Source: Armatimonadetes bacterium UBA5352 (GTDB lineage: Bacteria; Armatimonadota; Zipacnadia; Zipacnadales; UBA5352). From it: a DNA stretch of 53,654 nucleotides. Below are positions 24,322 to 33,213 of the stretch, one piece after another. The position numbers and the translations under genes are program-made. The notes under the pieces were generated by a model that saw only the letters and a program-made list of their open reading frames with translations, was not told the DNA's origin and made no database searches. Each line of letters starts with the position of its first letter. The stretch's first letter is position 1. The stretch lies in the NCBI GenBank assembly GCA_002411015.1, contig DHPY01000003.1:1-53654 (forward strand), given 5' to 3'.

Positions 24322-26148
24322 CTACTCCTCCTCGTCCTCATCCTCCGCCACCGGCAGCTCCAGGCGGATGTGCAGTTCACGGAGTTGGGCCGGGTCGGCC
24401 GGGGCGGGCGCGCCCGCCATCAGGTCCTGCGCCTTCTGCGTCTTCGGGAAGGCGATGACCTCGCGGATGTTCGGCTCGCCGCACAGCAGCATCACGATGC
24501 GGTCGAAACCGGGGGCGATCCCGCCATGCGGCGGCGCGCCATACTCAAACGCGCGCAGGAAGAAGCCGAAGCGGGCCTCAGCCTCCGCGCGGGAGATCTG
24601 CAGGATGTCGAAGACCTTCTCCTGGATGTCGCGGCGGTGGATCCGGATCGAGCCGGAGGCCGCCTCGTAGCCGTTGAGCACCACGTCATACGAGAGCGCG
24701 CGCACCGCGCCGGGGTCGGTGTCGAGCTTCTCCCAGTCGTCCTCATGCGGCATGCAGAACGGGTGGTGCTCGGCGTCCCAGCGCTTCTCGTCCTCGTTCC
24801 ATGAGAAGAGCGGGAAGTCCATCACCCACAGCGGCGCCCACGAGCCCTCCTCGATCAGATTGAGCCGCGCGGCCATCTCCCGCCGCAGCCAGTCGAGGGC
24901 CTCATTGGCGACCGCGGCCTCATCGGCCACGATCATGATCATGTCGCCGGGCTGCGCCTTGAAGGCCTCGCGGAGGTTCGCAAGCTCCTCCTCGGAGAAG
25001 AACTTGGCGATCGGGCCCTCCAGGCCGCTCTTGGTCACCGGGAAGTATGCGAGGCCCTTGGCCTTGTGCTCCTTCACGAACTCGATGAGCTTGTCGATCT
25101 GCGCCCGGCCGAGGTCTCCGCAGCCGGGGGCGCAGAGGCCCTTGACCGCCCCGCCGGACTTCGCGACGCTCGCGAAGACCTTGAAGCCCGAGTCGGCCAC
25201 GATGGGCGTCACATCCACAAGCTCCAGGCCGAAGCGCATGTCCGGCTTGTCGGTGCCGAAGCGCGCGAGTGCCTCGGCGTAGGTCAGGCGCGGCCACGGG
25301 TAGGGCAGGTCCACGCCGATGGCGGCCTTGAAGATCGCAGCGTAGAGCCGCTCGGTCAGCTCGAGGATGTCCTCGCGCGTGATGAAGCTCATCTCGAGGT
25401 CTATCTGCGTGAACTCCGGCTGCCGGTCGGCGCGCATATCCTCATCGCGGAGGCACTTGGCGATCTGGAAGTAGCGGTCGCAACCGGAGATCATCAGGAG
25501 CTGCTTCATGAGCTGTGGCGACTGCGGGAGCGAGTAGAAGTTCCCCGGGCTGACGCGGCTGGGCACGAGGTAGTCGCGCGCGCCCTCGGGGGTCGGGCGG
25601 AAGAGCAGCGGCGTCTCGACCTCGAGGAAGCCCTCGTCCGAGAGGAACTCGCGGGTGGCGCGGGCTGCCTCGTGTCGGATGCGCAGGTTGCGCTGTAGAC
25701 GCGGGTTGCGCAGGTCGATGTAGCGGTACTCAAGCCGCACCTTCTCGTCCACGTCGGCATCGTCCTGCCAGGTGAAGGGCGGCGTCTCTGCGGTATTGAG
25801 GATCGCGAGCTTCTCGCAGCGCAAATCGATCGCGCCGGTAGGCAGGTCCGGGTTCTCGGTGCTCTCGGGCCTCGGCGCGACGGTGCCCCGCACCGCGACC
25901 ACGAACTCCGAGCGCAGGTCGTGCGCGAGACGGTGGGCCTCCTCGTCGATGCCCGGGTCGAAGACGACCTGGGTCATCCCCGAGCGGTCGCGGAGGTCAA
26001 TGAAGATCAGGCCACCGTGATCGCGGCGGCGGTTGACCCAGCCGTTGAGGGTGACGCTTTCGCCGATGTTCTCTGCGCGCAACTCGCCGCAGGTGTGGGT
26101 TCGCTTGAGATCGCTCTTGAGTTCGCTCAGCCTGGCGCCTTCGGTCAT
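24322..26148 (-). CDS. aspS: Aspartyl-tRNA synthetase
   Basis: The enzyme charges tRNA-Asp. The 608-aa product has the N-terminal OB fold (GWVNRRRDHGGLIFIDLRDRSG, residues 37-58), class II motif 2 around FQIAKCLRDEDMRADRQPEFTQIDLEM and motif 3 around APPHGGIAPGFDRIVMLL. The bacterial GAD insertion lies between them, and the C-terminus is acidic. The His in RRRDHGG replaces the Leu seen in E. coli; in Pseudomonas-type enzymes this His goes with a non-discriminating synthetase that also charges tRNA-Asn. The ATG at 26148 follows GGAG at 7 nt. The frame upstream shows no similarity. Confidence 0.95.
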   Translation of the reverse strand: MTEGARLSELKSDLKRTHTCGELRAENIGESVTLNGWVNRRRDHGGLIFIDLRDRSGMTQVVFDPGIDEEAHRLAHDLRSEFVVAVRGTVAPRPESTENPDLPTGAIDLRCEKLAILNTAETPPFTWQDDADVDEKVRLEYRYIDLRNPRLQRNLRIRHEAARATREFLSDEGFLEVETPLLFRPTPEGARDYLVPSRVSPGNFYSLPQSPQLMKQLLMISGCDRYFQIAKCLRDEDMRADRQPEFTQIDLEMSFITREDILELTERLYAAIFKAAIGVDLPYPWPRLTYAEALARFGTDKPDMRFGLELVDVTPIVADSGFKVFASVAKSGGAVKGLCAPGCGDLGRAQIDKLIEFVKEHKAKGLAYFPVTKSGLEGPIAKFFSEEELANLREAFKAQPGDMIMIVADEAAVANEALDWLRREMAARLNLIEEGSWAPLWVMDFPLFSWNEDEKRWDAEHHPFCMPHEDDWEKLDTDPGAVRALSYDVVLNGYEAASGSIRIHRRDIQEKVFDILQISRAEAEARFGFFLRAFEYGAPPHGGIAPGFDRIVMLLCGEPNIREVIAFPKTQKAQDLMAGAPAPADPAQLRELHIRLELPVAEDEDEEE

Positions 26149-26161
26149 GATCAGACTCCGG

Positions 26162-26218
26162 AACGGCGGGAATTGGCGATCGGGCATTAACGGCGGGAAT
26201 TGGCAATTGGCAATTGGG
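26162..26218. repeat. Short tandem repeat upstream of aspS
   Basis: AACGGCGGGAATTGGC occurs at 26162-26177 and 26189-26204 (27-bp period). It is followed by AATTGGC twice and AATTGGG once, up to 26218. This lies in the aspS leader region. Confidence 0.6.
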
Positions 26219-26281
26219 AACGGCGTTGACGCTCCAGTAGTGCGGGCGCCCCCGCCCTCACGCCGACAAGCATGTTCGTGG

Positions 26282-26301
26282 CGCAGGCATTACTGCCTGC
26301 G
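26282..26301 (-). terminator. Hairpin after the zinc-ribbon membrane gene
   Basis: CGCAGGCA / TGCCTGCG with a TTAC loop, 11 nt past the stop codon. No T-run. Confidence 0.4.
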
Positions 26302-26311
26302 TTCGTTGAAG

Positions 26312-26824
26312 TCAAGTTGTCCGCAGGCACTCCGCGATGCCCCGCAGGGCCGCGGGCAGCCTCATCCCGAGGCGGAGCATCAGCATCCAGCTTACCCCGA
26401 GGAAGAGCACCATCCACTGCAGGCTGCCGAAGAGCAGGTACATTAGCAGCCCGAAGATTGCGGGCATCTCGGCAATCGCGCCGAGGATGGCCATGGTCTG
26501 CCGCCAGCGCTCTATGGTCATCGCGTTGCGCGTGCGGCGCTCGAAGATCAATGAGGCCACGAATATGCCTGCCGCCGCGCCCATCAGGGCGGTCCCGAAG
26601 ACAGCTTCGCTCTCACCCGCGTTGGGCGCCTCATAGCCGATGTAAAGCTCCAGCACCGCCACGATGATGCCGTAGATCAGCGTGGAGACAAAGAGCGCCG
26701 CCAGGATGACCTGGATGTGGCTCACCCGACGGTTGAGTTCCTCACACGGGAAGCCACAGTAGGGGCACTCGCCGCCTCTCAGCTCCCGGGTCTGCACTCC
26801 CTGCTGGCATTGTGGGCAGAGCAT
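26312..26824 (-). CDS. Zinc-ribbon membrane protein of unknown function
   Basis: This is a 170-aa protein. MLCPQCQQGV and GGECPYCGF give C3, C6, C20 and C23, a rubredoxin-like zinc ribbon at the cytoplasmic N-terminus. Four hydrophobic segments follow (HIQVILAALFVSTLIYGIIVAVLE, VFGTALMGAAAGIFVASLIF, MAILGAIAEMPAIFGLLMYLLFG and WMVLFLGVSWMLMLRLG). GAGGAG precedes the ATG at 26824. It is divergent from the large secreted protein. Function is unknown; zinc-ribbon plus helices is common in uncharacterised proteins of this group. Confidence 0.65.
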   Translation of the reverse strand: MLCPQCQQGVQTRELRGGECPYCGFPCEELNRRVSHIQVILAALFVSTLIYGIIVAVLELYIGYEAPNAGESEAVFGTALMGAAAGIFVASLIFERRTRNAMTIERWRQTMAILGAIAEMPAIFGLLMYLLFGSLQWMVLFLGVSWMLMLRLGMRLPAALRGIAECLRTT

Positions 26825-26989
26825 CGCTGGCTCCTCATCGGGGTCGCTGCCCCGCAATCCTACCCGTTAGCCGCTCAAAATGCAAGCCGTGTTAGGCCGC
26901 GATGGAGCTTCGCGGGAGGCATCTCAGCCCGCGCGGGGAAATGGCGCCTCGCATCGTTGTACCCGCGCGCTCTGCTGGAGGCGATTCTC

Positions 26990-29900
26990 ATGACGCTGCG
27001 CCACTCGCTCACAATCATGCTCACACTCGGCCTCTGCGCCGGTTGGGCCTGCTGCGCCCCGCAGGTCGAGGTCCCGATCCTTGCCTCGGAGCCTGCACTG
27101 ACGGGCGACCTGTCATCTGCCGTCTGGGAGCAGGCGGCGACCTTCACGGACTTCGTCGCGCTCACGAGCGGCGATCCGGTCGAGGTGCAGACGACCGTGA
27201 GGCTGCTCGCGTCAGATGACGCTCTCTACATCGGCGTCATCTGCCACGAGCCGGAGATGGACAAGCTGATGGCCGATCTCACCGGCCGCGACGCCCAGCT
27301 CTGGGGCGATGACGCGGTGGATCTGATGATCGCGCCCAGCGGCGGCGTCTTCATGTACCACTTCATCGTGAACCCGAACGGGTCGCTCTGGGATGGGCTG
27401 CACGGCGCGGCGAACTTCGGTGGCGACGTGGATCTCGAGGGCATCGAGGTCGAGGCGGCACGTGGCGGGGATCGCTGGTCGGCGGAGTTGCGTGTCCCGT
27501 TCGCGGCACTCGGAGCGATCGCGCAACCAGGGGAGGTCTGGGGCTTCAACGTTGGCCGCGAGCGCAAGGCCGGGCGCAGCGAGATCAGCTCCTGGGCGGT
27601 TACCGACAGCTTCACTGAGGTCGCGACGCTGGGCGCGATGCGCTTCACGGGCCCGGGCGCGCCCGAGCAGTTCACGAGCATCTCCCGCGGCGGCGCGAGC
27701 GCCGCGTTCAACGAGTTCGGCCACAACAGCTTCGACGTGGAGGTGGCTGCGCCGGCAGGGCGCGAGCGCAGCGTGACACTGACCGTGAGCGCGGATGGCC
27801 GTGAGATCGGCACGCGCGACTTCAGCGTCTCCGCCGGGCAGCAGCGACGCCTGAGCGTTCCCTACATGGTGCCGGCAGAGGGCCAGCCGACGCTGCGGTT
27901 CGCGGCGGTGGTAGATGGCGCGGAGGTATACGCCACCGAGATCAGCGCGCTCCCGGCGGCCTCCCCGAAGCCGCGCACGTGGATCGTCGAGGACCCGCTC
28001 TTCCGGGAGCTTCTGAGCGATGAGCCGCCGGGCTTCGCCGCGGACGGTGCGCTCATGTGGACGCACATGCTGAACCAGCGCGTGCTGCAGGCAACAGCGG
28101 TGCGCTTCGGCGTGGAGTACGTCTACGAGGACGCCTATCGCCTCTTCGCCGACAACGCGCTGATCCCGCTCGGCGGCAGCGGTGAGGGCGTGCGCGGCGA
28201 GTACTACGACCGCTTCGGCATCAAGTACTGCGCGTACGTCAATGAGTCAGATGAGATCCCGTGGATCGTGGACCCGACGATCGTGAAGGACTACCTCGAC
28301 CGCACGGAGGCGCTCCTGAGCGCCCCGCACCCGCACCTGTGGGGGCTCTCGGCCGGCGATGAGCGCGAGGAGTACGCCATCCGCCAGGGCATGGCGCTGA
28401 TGGAGAATCCGCCCGAGGGCTACGAGTACATCCACGAGGCGAACCGCGAGGTGATGGAGCGCTTCGGCGGCGGGAAGTGGGGCATCCCCGAGGGCGAGGG
28501 CGACCGGAACCCGTACAGGCGTATCGCCTACTTCCGCTGGATCAACGAGAAGATGCGCGAGCGGGCCGCGGGCCTTCGCGCGCTCGTTGACAAGTATGAC
28601 CCATCACTGGCGATCGTTGGCACCGATCCGGTCGGCGGCGTGCACGGCTACGAGTTCAGCCGCCAGGCGCCCTACTACGATATCTTCACCCATCAGTACC
28701 TCCCGCGCGGCTCGCAGTGGCGGCAGTATCTGGGCTTCCTGACGAAGGTCCTCGGCGACCTCACCGGCAAGGAGGTCTGGCCGTGCGTGCATGTGGAGAA
28801 CTACGCTTTCGCGACCACGCCTGCCGAGGCGCTGGAGGAGATGAGCCAGGTCATTCGCAACGGTGGCCATGGCTTCCACCTCTACATGCCCGACACCGCG
28901 AATGCCGGGAAGACCCTCGGCGACACGCGCGTGACGCTCTGGGGCTCGCCGCGGCGACACGAGACCGTCATGAACATCGTGCGGATGACCACGCGCATGC
29001 CGCGGCCGAACTACCCGCAGCCGGGGCGTGTCGCGGTCTTCTACAACGATGACTGCCTGCAGAGCGAAGGCTACCACGCGCCCGGCAGGACGCACTGGTA
29101 TCGCACCGAGGCCTGCTACACCTTCCTCGGGCCAATCGCGCGCTCGTGGTTCAGCTTCATTGACGTGCCGATGGTCCTCGATGACACGCGGCCGCTGATC
29201 GAGCGCTTCGACGTGATCTGGCTGCCGACGGCCACCTACCAGCAGCCGGAGGTCGTGGACGCGTTCGAGCGCTTCGTGCGCGATGGCGGCACGCTCATCT
29301 GCGGCGACCCGACCGCATTCAGCACCGACGTCCTCGGCGAGGACACCTCAGCGCGGCGCACGGCGCTGTTCGGGGCGCAGGTGGGCGCGAAGTGCGAGGC
29401 ATCCACGCTGAGCTTCACGGACGGAGGCACCCTCACGGTTCCGGGCGCGGCGAGTGTGCTGCAGCCTGCGGAGGGCGTGCACGTGCTCGCGCGCTACGAT
29501 GACGGCTCGGCTGCCGTCACCGCGAATGAACTCGGAGAGGGCGTGGCGATCCTCTGGGGCACGAACCCCTTCGAGTTCAGCGCGAATGAGGACCCGGCGT
29601 GGCAGGAGTGGTTCACGAGCTTCGCGCGGCAGCTTGGGATGCCGACGGGCCTCGACATCTGGCGCTTCCAGTATCCGCAGTCGGCGATCTGGCAGGCACA
29701 GCCTGCGCGCGGCGTCTGCCTGACCAACAACAACGTGGTCTGGCAGGAGGAGGTGCCGCACTTCCCCGGCAACCTCGCGACCGGCGGCAGCTACAGCTAC
29801 TCGATTGCGCCGGATGCGATGCCGGAATCCGTGGCGGAGGGAGCGGAGATCGGCTTCGACGAGGGCAACCTCACCGATCGCCGGGCATCCCTGAACGACG

Positions 29901-30271
29901 CGAAGAAGAAGCCGGCCGGCTACGAACTCTACGTGAACCCGGACAGCCGCTGGATGGTCTCGTGGGAGCAGACGGACCCGGTCTCGGTCACCTTCGACCT
30001 CGGCGCGCGCTATGCAATGAGCCGGCTAAAGCTCTGGTATCGCGACGCGATGCCGGGCGTGACGGTCGAGGGGAGTGCCGACGGGCAGGCGTGGACGGCG
30101 CTTGGCCGCGGCTCAGGGCCACTCGCGGAGGACCGGGACGTGCGCGAGTTGAGTGTGTCGCTTAGGCACGATCTTCCGGTGCGCTACGTGCGGGCGACCT
30201 TCGCCGAGCGCGCGGAGGGCCAGCGCCTGAGCCTGGTCGAGGCGGAGGTGTGGGGGCGGGAGGTGGAGTAG
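26990..30271 (+). CDS. Secreted CBM9-like / glycosidase-like / discoidin protein
   Basis: This is a 1093-aa exported protein with a signal peptide ending near WACCAPQ. Residues about 25-200 match a CBM9/DOMON-like fold (LTGDLSSAVWEQAATF, LYIGVICHEPEMD, GDDAVDLMIAPSGG, AELRVPFAALG). The middle of about 600 residues is barrel-like (LWGLSAGDEREEYAIRQG, YFRWINEKMRERAAGLRAL, PNYPQPGRVAVFYNDD), followed by a GATase-like part (VIWLPTATYQQPEVVDAFERFV). The last 130 residues (VSVTFDLGARYAMSRLKLWYRDAMPGVTVEGS) form an F5/8C-type domain. GGAGG lies 8 nt before the ATG at 26990. A GH role is likely, but the active-site residues were not assigned. Confidence 0.7.
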   Translation: MTLRHSLTIMLTLGLCAGWACCAPQVEVPILASEPALTGDLSSAVWEQAATFTDFVALTSGDPVEVQTTVRLLASDDALYIGVICHEPEMDKLMADLTGRDAQLWGDDAVDLMIAPSGGVFMYHFIVNPNGSLWDGLHGAANFGGDVDLEGIEVEAARGGDRWSAELRVPFAALGAIAQPGEVWGFNVGRERKAGRSEISSWAVTDSFTEVATLGAMRFTGPGAPEQFTSISRGGASAAFNEFGHNSFDVEVAAPAGRERSVTLTVSADGREIGTRDFSVSAGQQRRLSVPYMVPAEGQPTLRFAAVVDGAEVYATEISALPAASPKPRTWIVEDPLFRELLSDEPPGFAADGALMWTHMLNQRVLQATAVRFGVEYVYEDAYRLFADNALIPLGGSGEGVRGEYYDRFGIKYCAYVNESDEIPWIVDPTIVKDYLDRTEALLSAPHPHLWGLSAGDEREEYAIRQGMALMENPPEGYEYIHEANREVMERFGGGKWGIPEGEGDRNPYRRIAYFRWINEKMRERAAGLRALVDKYDPSLAIVGTDPVGGVHGYEFSRQAPYYDIFTHQYLPRGSQWRQYLGFLTKVLGDLTGKEVWPCVHVENYAFATTPAEALEEMSQVIRNGGHGFHLYMPDTANAGKTLGDTRVTLWGSPRRHETVMNIVRMTTRMPRPNYPQPGRVAVFYNDDCLQSEGYHAPGRTHWYRTEACYTFLGPIARSWFSFIDVPMVLDDTRPLIERFDVIWLPTATYQQPEVVDAFERFVRDGGTLICGDPTAFSTDVLGEDTSARRTALFGAQVGAKCEASTLSFTDGGTLTVPGAASVLQPAEGVHVLARYDDGSAAVTANELGEGVAILWGTNPFEFSANEDPAWQEWFTSFARQLGMPTGLDIWRFQYPQSAIWQAQPARGVCLTNNNVVWQEEVPHFPGNLATGGSYSYSIAPDAMPESVAEGAEIGFDEGNLTDRRASLNDAKKKPAGYELYVNPDSRWMVSWEQTDPVSVTFDLGARYAMSRLKLWYRDAMPGVTVEGSADGQAWTALGRGSGPLAEDRDVRELSVSLRHDLPVRYVRATFAERAEGQRLSLVEAEVWGREVE

Positions 30272-30292
30272 CTGACTCCTTTGCCCAGTCGT

Positions 30293-30368
30293 ATGGAGCG
30301 GAGGGGCTTCAGCCGCTCCGACATCTCATAGCGAACAGTTCGGCGCCGCTGAAGCGCCGCCGCTCCAT
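30293..30368. repeat. 76-bp nested palindrome between convergent genes
   Basis: ATGGAGCGG (30293-30301) pairs with CCGCTCCAT (30360-30368) and GCTTCAGC (30306-30313) with GCTGAAGC (30348-30355), so the arms match at 19 of 21 positions. GGAGCGG also has a second partner at 30313-30319. It lies between the glycosidase-like gene and hisS, and could work as a shared terminator or be a degraded mobile palindrome. Confidence 0.6.
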
Positions 30369-30378
30369 CACGACGTGC

Positions 30379-31641
30379 CTACTCGCCCTTCAGGTGCGCA
30401 GCCAGCCCGTCCAGCGCGACCTCTTCCTGCTCGCCTGAGAGCATGTCGCGGACGGTGGCGACGCCCTTTGCGATCTCGTCGCCGCCGAGCAGCACCGCGT
30501 TCAGGTAGCCCTGGGCATCCGCGTAGCGCATCTGCGCGCGCATTGACCGCCGGCGGTAGTCGATCTCGGCCTTGACGCCAGCGCGACGGAGGTCGTGCAG
30601 CAGCCGGTAGGCCGGCAGCCACGCCTCATCGCCGATGGCGACGATGAAGCTGCCCTCGCGCGGCTGCTCCTCGTCCGCGAGCCCCAGCGCTTCGCGCACC
30701 AGCAGGACCCGCTCGATGCCGGTGCCGAGGCCCACGCCGGGGATGGATGGCCCGCCGCACTGCTCGACCAGGCCGTCGTAGCGCCCGCCGCCGCCGATGG
30801 AGTCCTGCGCGCCCAGCGCGTCGTGGCGGAACTCGAACGCGGTCTTCGTGTAGTAGTCGAGGCCGCGGACGATGCGCGGGTCGATCTCGTAGGCGATACC
30901 CAGCGCCTCAAGGTGCTCCCGCAGGCCGTCGAAGTGCGCCTCGCACTCCCCGCAGAGCAGATCGAGCATCTTCGGCGCGCCGTCCGTCACTTGGCGGCAG
31001 ACCTCGTTCTTGCAGTCGAGCAGCCGCAGCGTGTTCGTCTCGTAGCGGCGCTGGCAGTCGCGGCACATGCTCCCGACCGAATCGGCGACCGAGGCCTTCA
31101 GCTCATCCACGAGGCTCGGAGCGCATGCCGGGCAGCCCACGGAGTTGACCAGCAGGCGGGTGCCCTTGATGCCGATCGCCTCAAAGAACGTGAGCGCGAG
31201 GCTGATAACCTCGGCGTCCACGGCGGGCTCAGGGGAGCCGATGGCCTCGATCCCAGCCTGGTGGTGCTGGCGGTAGCGGCCCGCCTGCGGCTTGTCCTGG
31301 CGGAAGATCGGGGCGATGTAGTAGAGCTTCACCAGCCGCTCGCGGTCCTGGCCCTGCAGGTTCTCCTCGAGGAACGCGCGCACGGTCGGCGCGGTGCCCT
31401 CCGCGCGCAGAGTCTGCGAGCGCCCGCCCTTATCCTCGAAGGTGTACATCTCCTTCGACACGATATCGGTCTCCGCGCCCACTGAGCGCACGAAGAGATC
31501 GGTATCCTCGAAGATGGGCGTGCGGATCTCGCCGAAGTCGAAGCGGCGGCAGACCTCGCGGAAGGTGTTCTCCACCATCCGCCATCGCGGCGCGACATCC
31601 GGGAGAATATCCTGCGTGCCTTTGGGTCGCTGGTAGCGCAT
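30379..31641 (-). CDS. hisS: Histidyl-tRNA synthetase
   Basis: The enzyme charges tRNA-His. The 420-aa product has GTQDILPD near residues 8-15, motif 2 IAPIFRQDKPQAGRYRQHHQAGIE (about 108-131), VRGLDYYTKTAFEF (HisA box) and GGGGRYDGLVEQ near 282-293. The region from 165 to 240 has paired Cys (GCPACAP, MCRDCQRR, LDCKNEVC, LLCGECEAHF), a zinc-finger-like insert that is also seen in clostridial and thermophile HisRS. The C-terminal anticodon domain is complete. The upstream membrane gene ends 28 nt before its start on the same strand, so the two form an operon. The ribosome-binding site is weak. Confidence 0.95.
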   Translation of the reverse strand: MRYQRPKGTQDILPDVAPRWRMVENTFREVCRRFDFGEIRTPIFEDTDLFVRSVGAETDIVSKEMYTFEDKGGRSQTLRAEGTAPTVRAFLEENLQGQDRERLVKLYYIAPIFRQDKPQAGRYRQHHQAGIEAIGSPEPAVDAEVISLALTFFEAIGIKGTRLLVNSVGCPACAPSLVDELKASVADSVGSMCRDCQRRYETNTLRLLDCKNEVCRQVTDGAPKMLDLLCGECEAHFDGLREHLEALGIAYEIDPRIVRGLDYYTKTAFEFRHDALGAQDSIGGGGRYDGLVEQCGGPSIPGVGLGTGIERVLLVREALGLADEEQPREGSFIVAIGDEAWLPAYRLLHDLRRAGVKAEIDYRRRSMRAQMRYADAQGYLNAVLLGGDEIAKGVATVRDMLSGEQEEVALDGLAAHLKGE

Positions 31642-31669
31642 CGGAAATCAACTCACAGGGTAGGGGAGA

Positions 31670-32293
31670 CTACGGTTGGCGCCATACGGTGCGCTGCGCC
31701 TGGTCCTTCTCCTCATCATCGGCGCGCGGGAGCAGTTCGCCGTTGAGCGCCGCCTCCGCCAGCCGGATGTAGTAGGGGTGGCGGGAGAAGATGAAGAGCT
31801 GGTAGGCCGCGCCCATGAGCAGTATCTGGATGGCGTGGTTCGACGGCAGCCCCATCAGCACGCTGACGATCGCCACGAGGCCGATCGCGATGCCCATGAG
31901 GGTGATCGCGTCCGCTGAGGCGCGGATGGAGCCGAGGGCGATCTGTGCCGAGGAGCGCAGCGCCGAACGGTGCGCGCCGCTGGACGCCCAGGACTTCGGA
32001 CGACGGCCCTCATTACCCCCGGCGGCCTCGTAGATCTTCCGCGCGACCCGCTCAGCGCCGGTCCAGTGGCCGTCGATGTAGAAGCCGGCGAGGAAGACCG
32101 CGGCGGCGATGCCGAAGACGATCTCGAAGGCGAGGCGCGTCTGCTGCTTGCCCTCGATCGGCCCCTGCGGCCCCCAGAGGGCGAGCAGGAGGGTGATCGC
32201 GGCGCAGATGAGCAGCGGCACGATGCCCCAGTTGATCCATCGGCGCAGGAGGTGGTGGCGGAGGCTCTCGATCGGATCAGGCTCAACGCTCAT
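31670..32293 (-). CDS. Four-helix membrane protein, hisS operon
   Basis: This is a 207-aa protein. Four hydrophobic segments appear at about residues 22-41, 55-75, 127-147 and 155-172, separated by a soluble, basic loop of about 50 residues (ERVARKIYEAAGGNEGRRPKSW). Family is not recognised. The gene is transcribed first, from a clear promoter at 32398-32426, and its stop lies 28 nt before hisS. The coupling with a tRNA synthetase is probably positional. The ribosome-binding site ahead of the ATG at 32293 is weak. Confidence 0.6.
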   Translation of the reverse strand: MSVEPDPIESLRHHLLRRWINWGIVPLLICAAITLLLALWGPQGPIEGKQQTRLAFEIVFGIAAAVFLAGFYIDGHWTGAERVARKIYEAAGGNEGRRPKSWASSGAHRSALRSSAQIALGSIRASADAITLMGIAIGLVAIVSVLMGLPSNHAIQILLMGAAYQLFIFSRHPYYIRLAEAALNGELLPRADDEEKDQAQRTVWRQP

Positions 32294-32397
32294 GATAGCA
32301 TGACCGGCGGGCGGCGCCGGAGGCGTGGACTCCCACGTGACAGGAACCGAATGGGCGGCGAATCGGGGCCCATATGCGGCGTAGCGCGGCGAAACTG

Positions 32398-32426
32398 AGT
32401 ATATCAGCGGCGCAGGGGAGAGTCAA
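32398..32426 (-). promoter_or_regulatory. Promoter of the membrane protein-hisS operon
   Basis: On the minus strand TTGACT (32426-32421), a 17-nt spacer and TATACT (32403-32398). About 105 nt of untranslated leader lie between it and the ATG. Confidence 0.8.
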
Positions 32427-32608
32427 CGCAGCGGGTGGGGCAGAAGGTCTGGCGTCGCGGATGCGGAACAAGGCGACTGCCAGGCCTCCGCAGCGCGAAC
32501 GGCAACGCTCGCACGGGCAGGATGCCGTGCTACGGGAAAGCCGCTGAGAGCAAACACAACCGCCTGCTCGAACGTCTATGCTATCGGCAGATCGCGGCTT
32601 CCGCGGAA

Positions 32609-32637
32609 TTGACACCCGCTTTCGCCAAAGATATAAT
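32609..32637 (+). promoter_or_regulatory. Promoter of the HIT protein operon
   Basis: TTGACA (32609-32614), a 17-nt spacer and TATAAT (32632-32637): a perfect housekeeping promoter 26 nt ahead of the start codon. Confidence 0.88.
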
Positions 32638-32663
32638 GTTCGCTAGAAAGGAAGTGCCGGCCG

Positions 32664-33167
32664 TTGGAGCGAATGTGGGCGCCATGGCGCTTCGGGTACG
32701 TGACTGGCGAGCGGCCCGATGGATGCGTTTTCTGCGCCAAAATCAACTCAGACGACGATGCAGCCAACCACATCCTCCACCGGGGTGAGCACTGCGTCAT
32801 CATGCTCAACAGGTATCCGTATAACAGCGGGCACCTGATGGTCGTGCCGAACGAGCATGTTGGCGATCTCTGCGATCTCACGGCCGAGGCCGCAGGTGAG
32901 CTCTGGGAGCTCACGGCGGTTGCCGTGGAGACGGTCAGGCGGGCGCTGAAGGCCCAGGGGGTCAACCTTGGGATGAACCTCGGTGAGGCTGCGGGTGCGG
33001 GCATCTGCGATCACATCCATATGCACATTGTGCCGCGATGGAGCGGCGACACGAACTACATGACTACAGTCTCACAGACGCGCGTGGTGCCTCAAAGCCT
33101 CGAGGACAGCTACAACCAGCTTCGGCCGGTTGTAGAGGAACTGATGTCCTCCGGCCACGAGGGCTGA
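32664..33167 (+). CDS. HIT family nucleotide hydrolase/phosphorylase
   Basis: This is a 167-aa enzyme of the histidine-triad superfamily, probably acting on dinucleoside polyphosphates such as Ap4A. MWAPWRFGYV (residues 4-13) and GCVFCAK (20-26, the zinc Cys pair) are typical of Ap4A phosphorylase-like HIT proteins. The catalytic triad lies in CDHIHMHIVPRW near residues 114-125. TTG at 32664 was chosen because homologues begin MERxWAPWR and AAGGAAG lies 9 nt upstream; ATG at 32673 is the alternative. Two exported-protein genes follow at 46 and 44 nt, apparently in the same transcript. Confidence 0.9.
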   Translation: MERMWAPWRFGYVTGERPDGCVFCAKINSDDDAANHILHRGEHCVIMLNRYPYNSGHLMVVPNEHVGDLCDLTAEAAGELWELTAVAVETVRRALKAQGVNLGMNLGEAAGAGICDHIHMHIVPRWSGDTNYMTTVSQTRVVPQSLEDSYNQLRPVVEELMSSGHEG

Positions 33168-33213
33168 GTGGGCCCTCGATTGAGGCTCGACGGCCGTTGA
33201 AAGGGGAAGAGCG

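Larger units (their letters stand above)
32294..32663. other. 370-bp gene-free divergent region
   Basis: It holds two opposite promoters: a minus-strand one at 32398-32426 for the hisS operon and a plus-strand one at 32609-32637 for the HIT operon. The stretch 32427-32608 contains no recognised RNA gene or open frame. Confidence 0.6.

Noticed and set aside
26990..27070. Lipoprotein signal in the CBM9-like secreted protein
   Set aside because: The Cys follows GWA, without Leu, Val or Ile at -3, so an ordinary signal peptide is more likely.
32427..32608. Possible structured RNA (riboswitch or small RNA) ahead of the HIT operon
   Set aside because: No cobalamin, SRP, RNase P or 6S signature was found, and the stretch lies upstream of both promoters.
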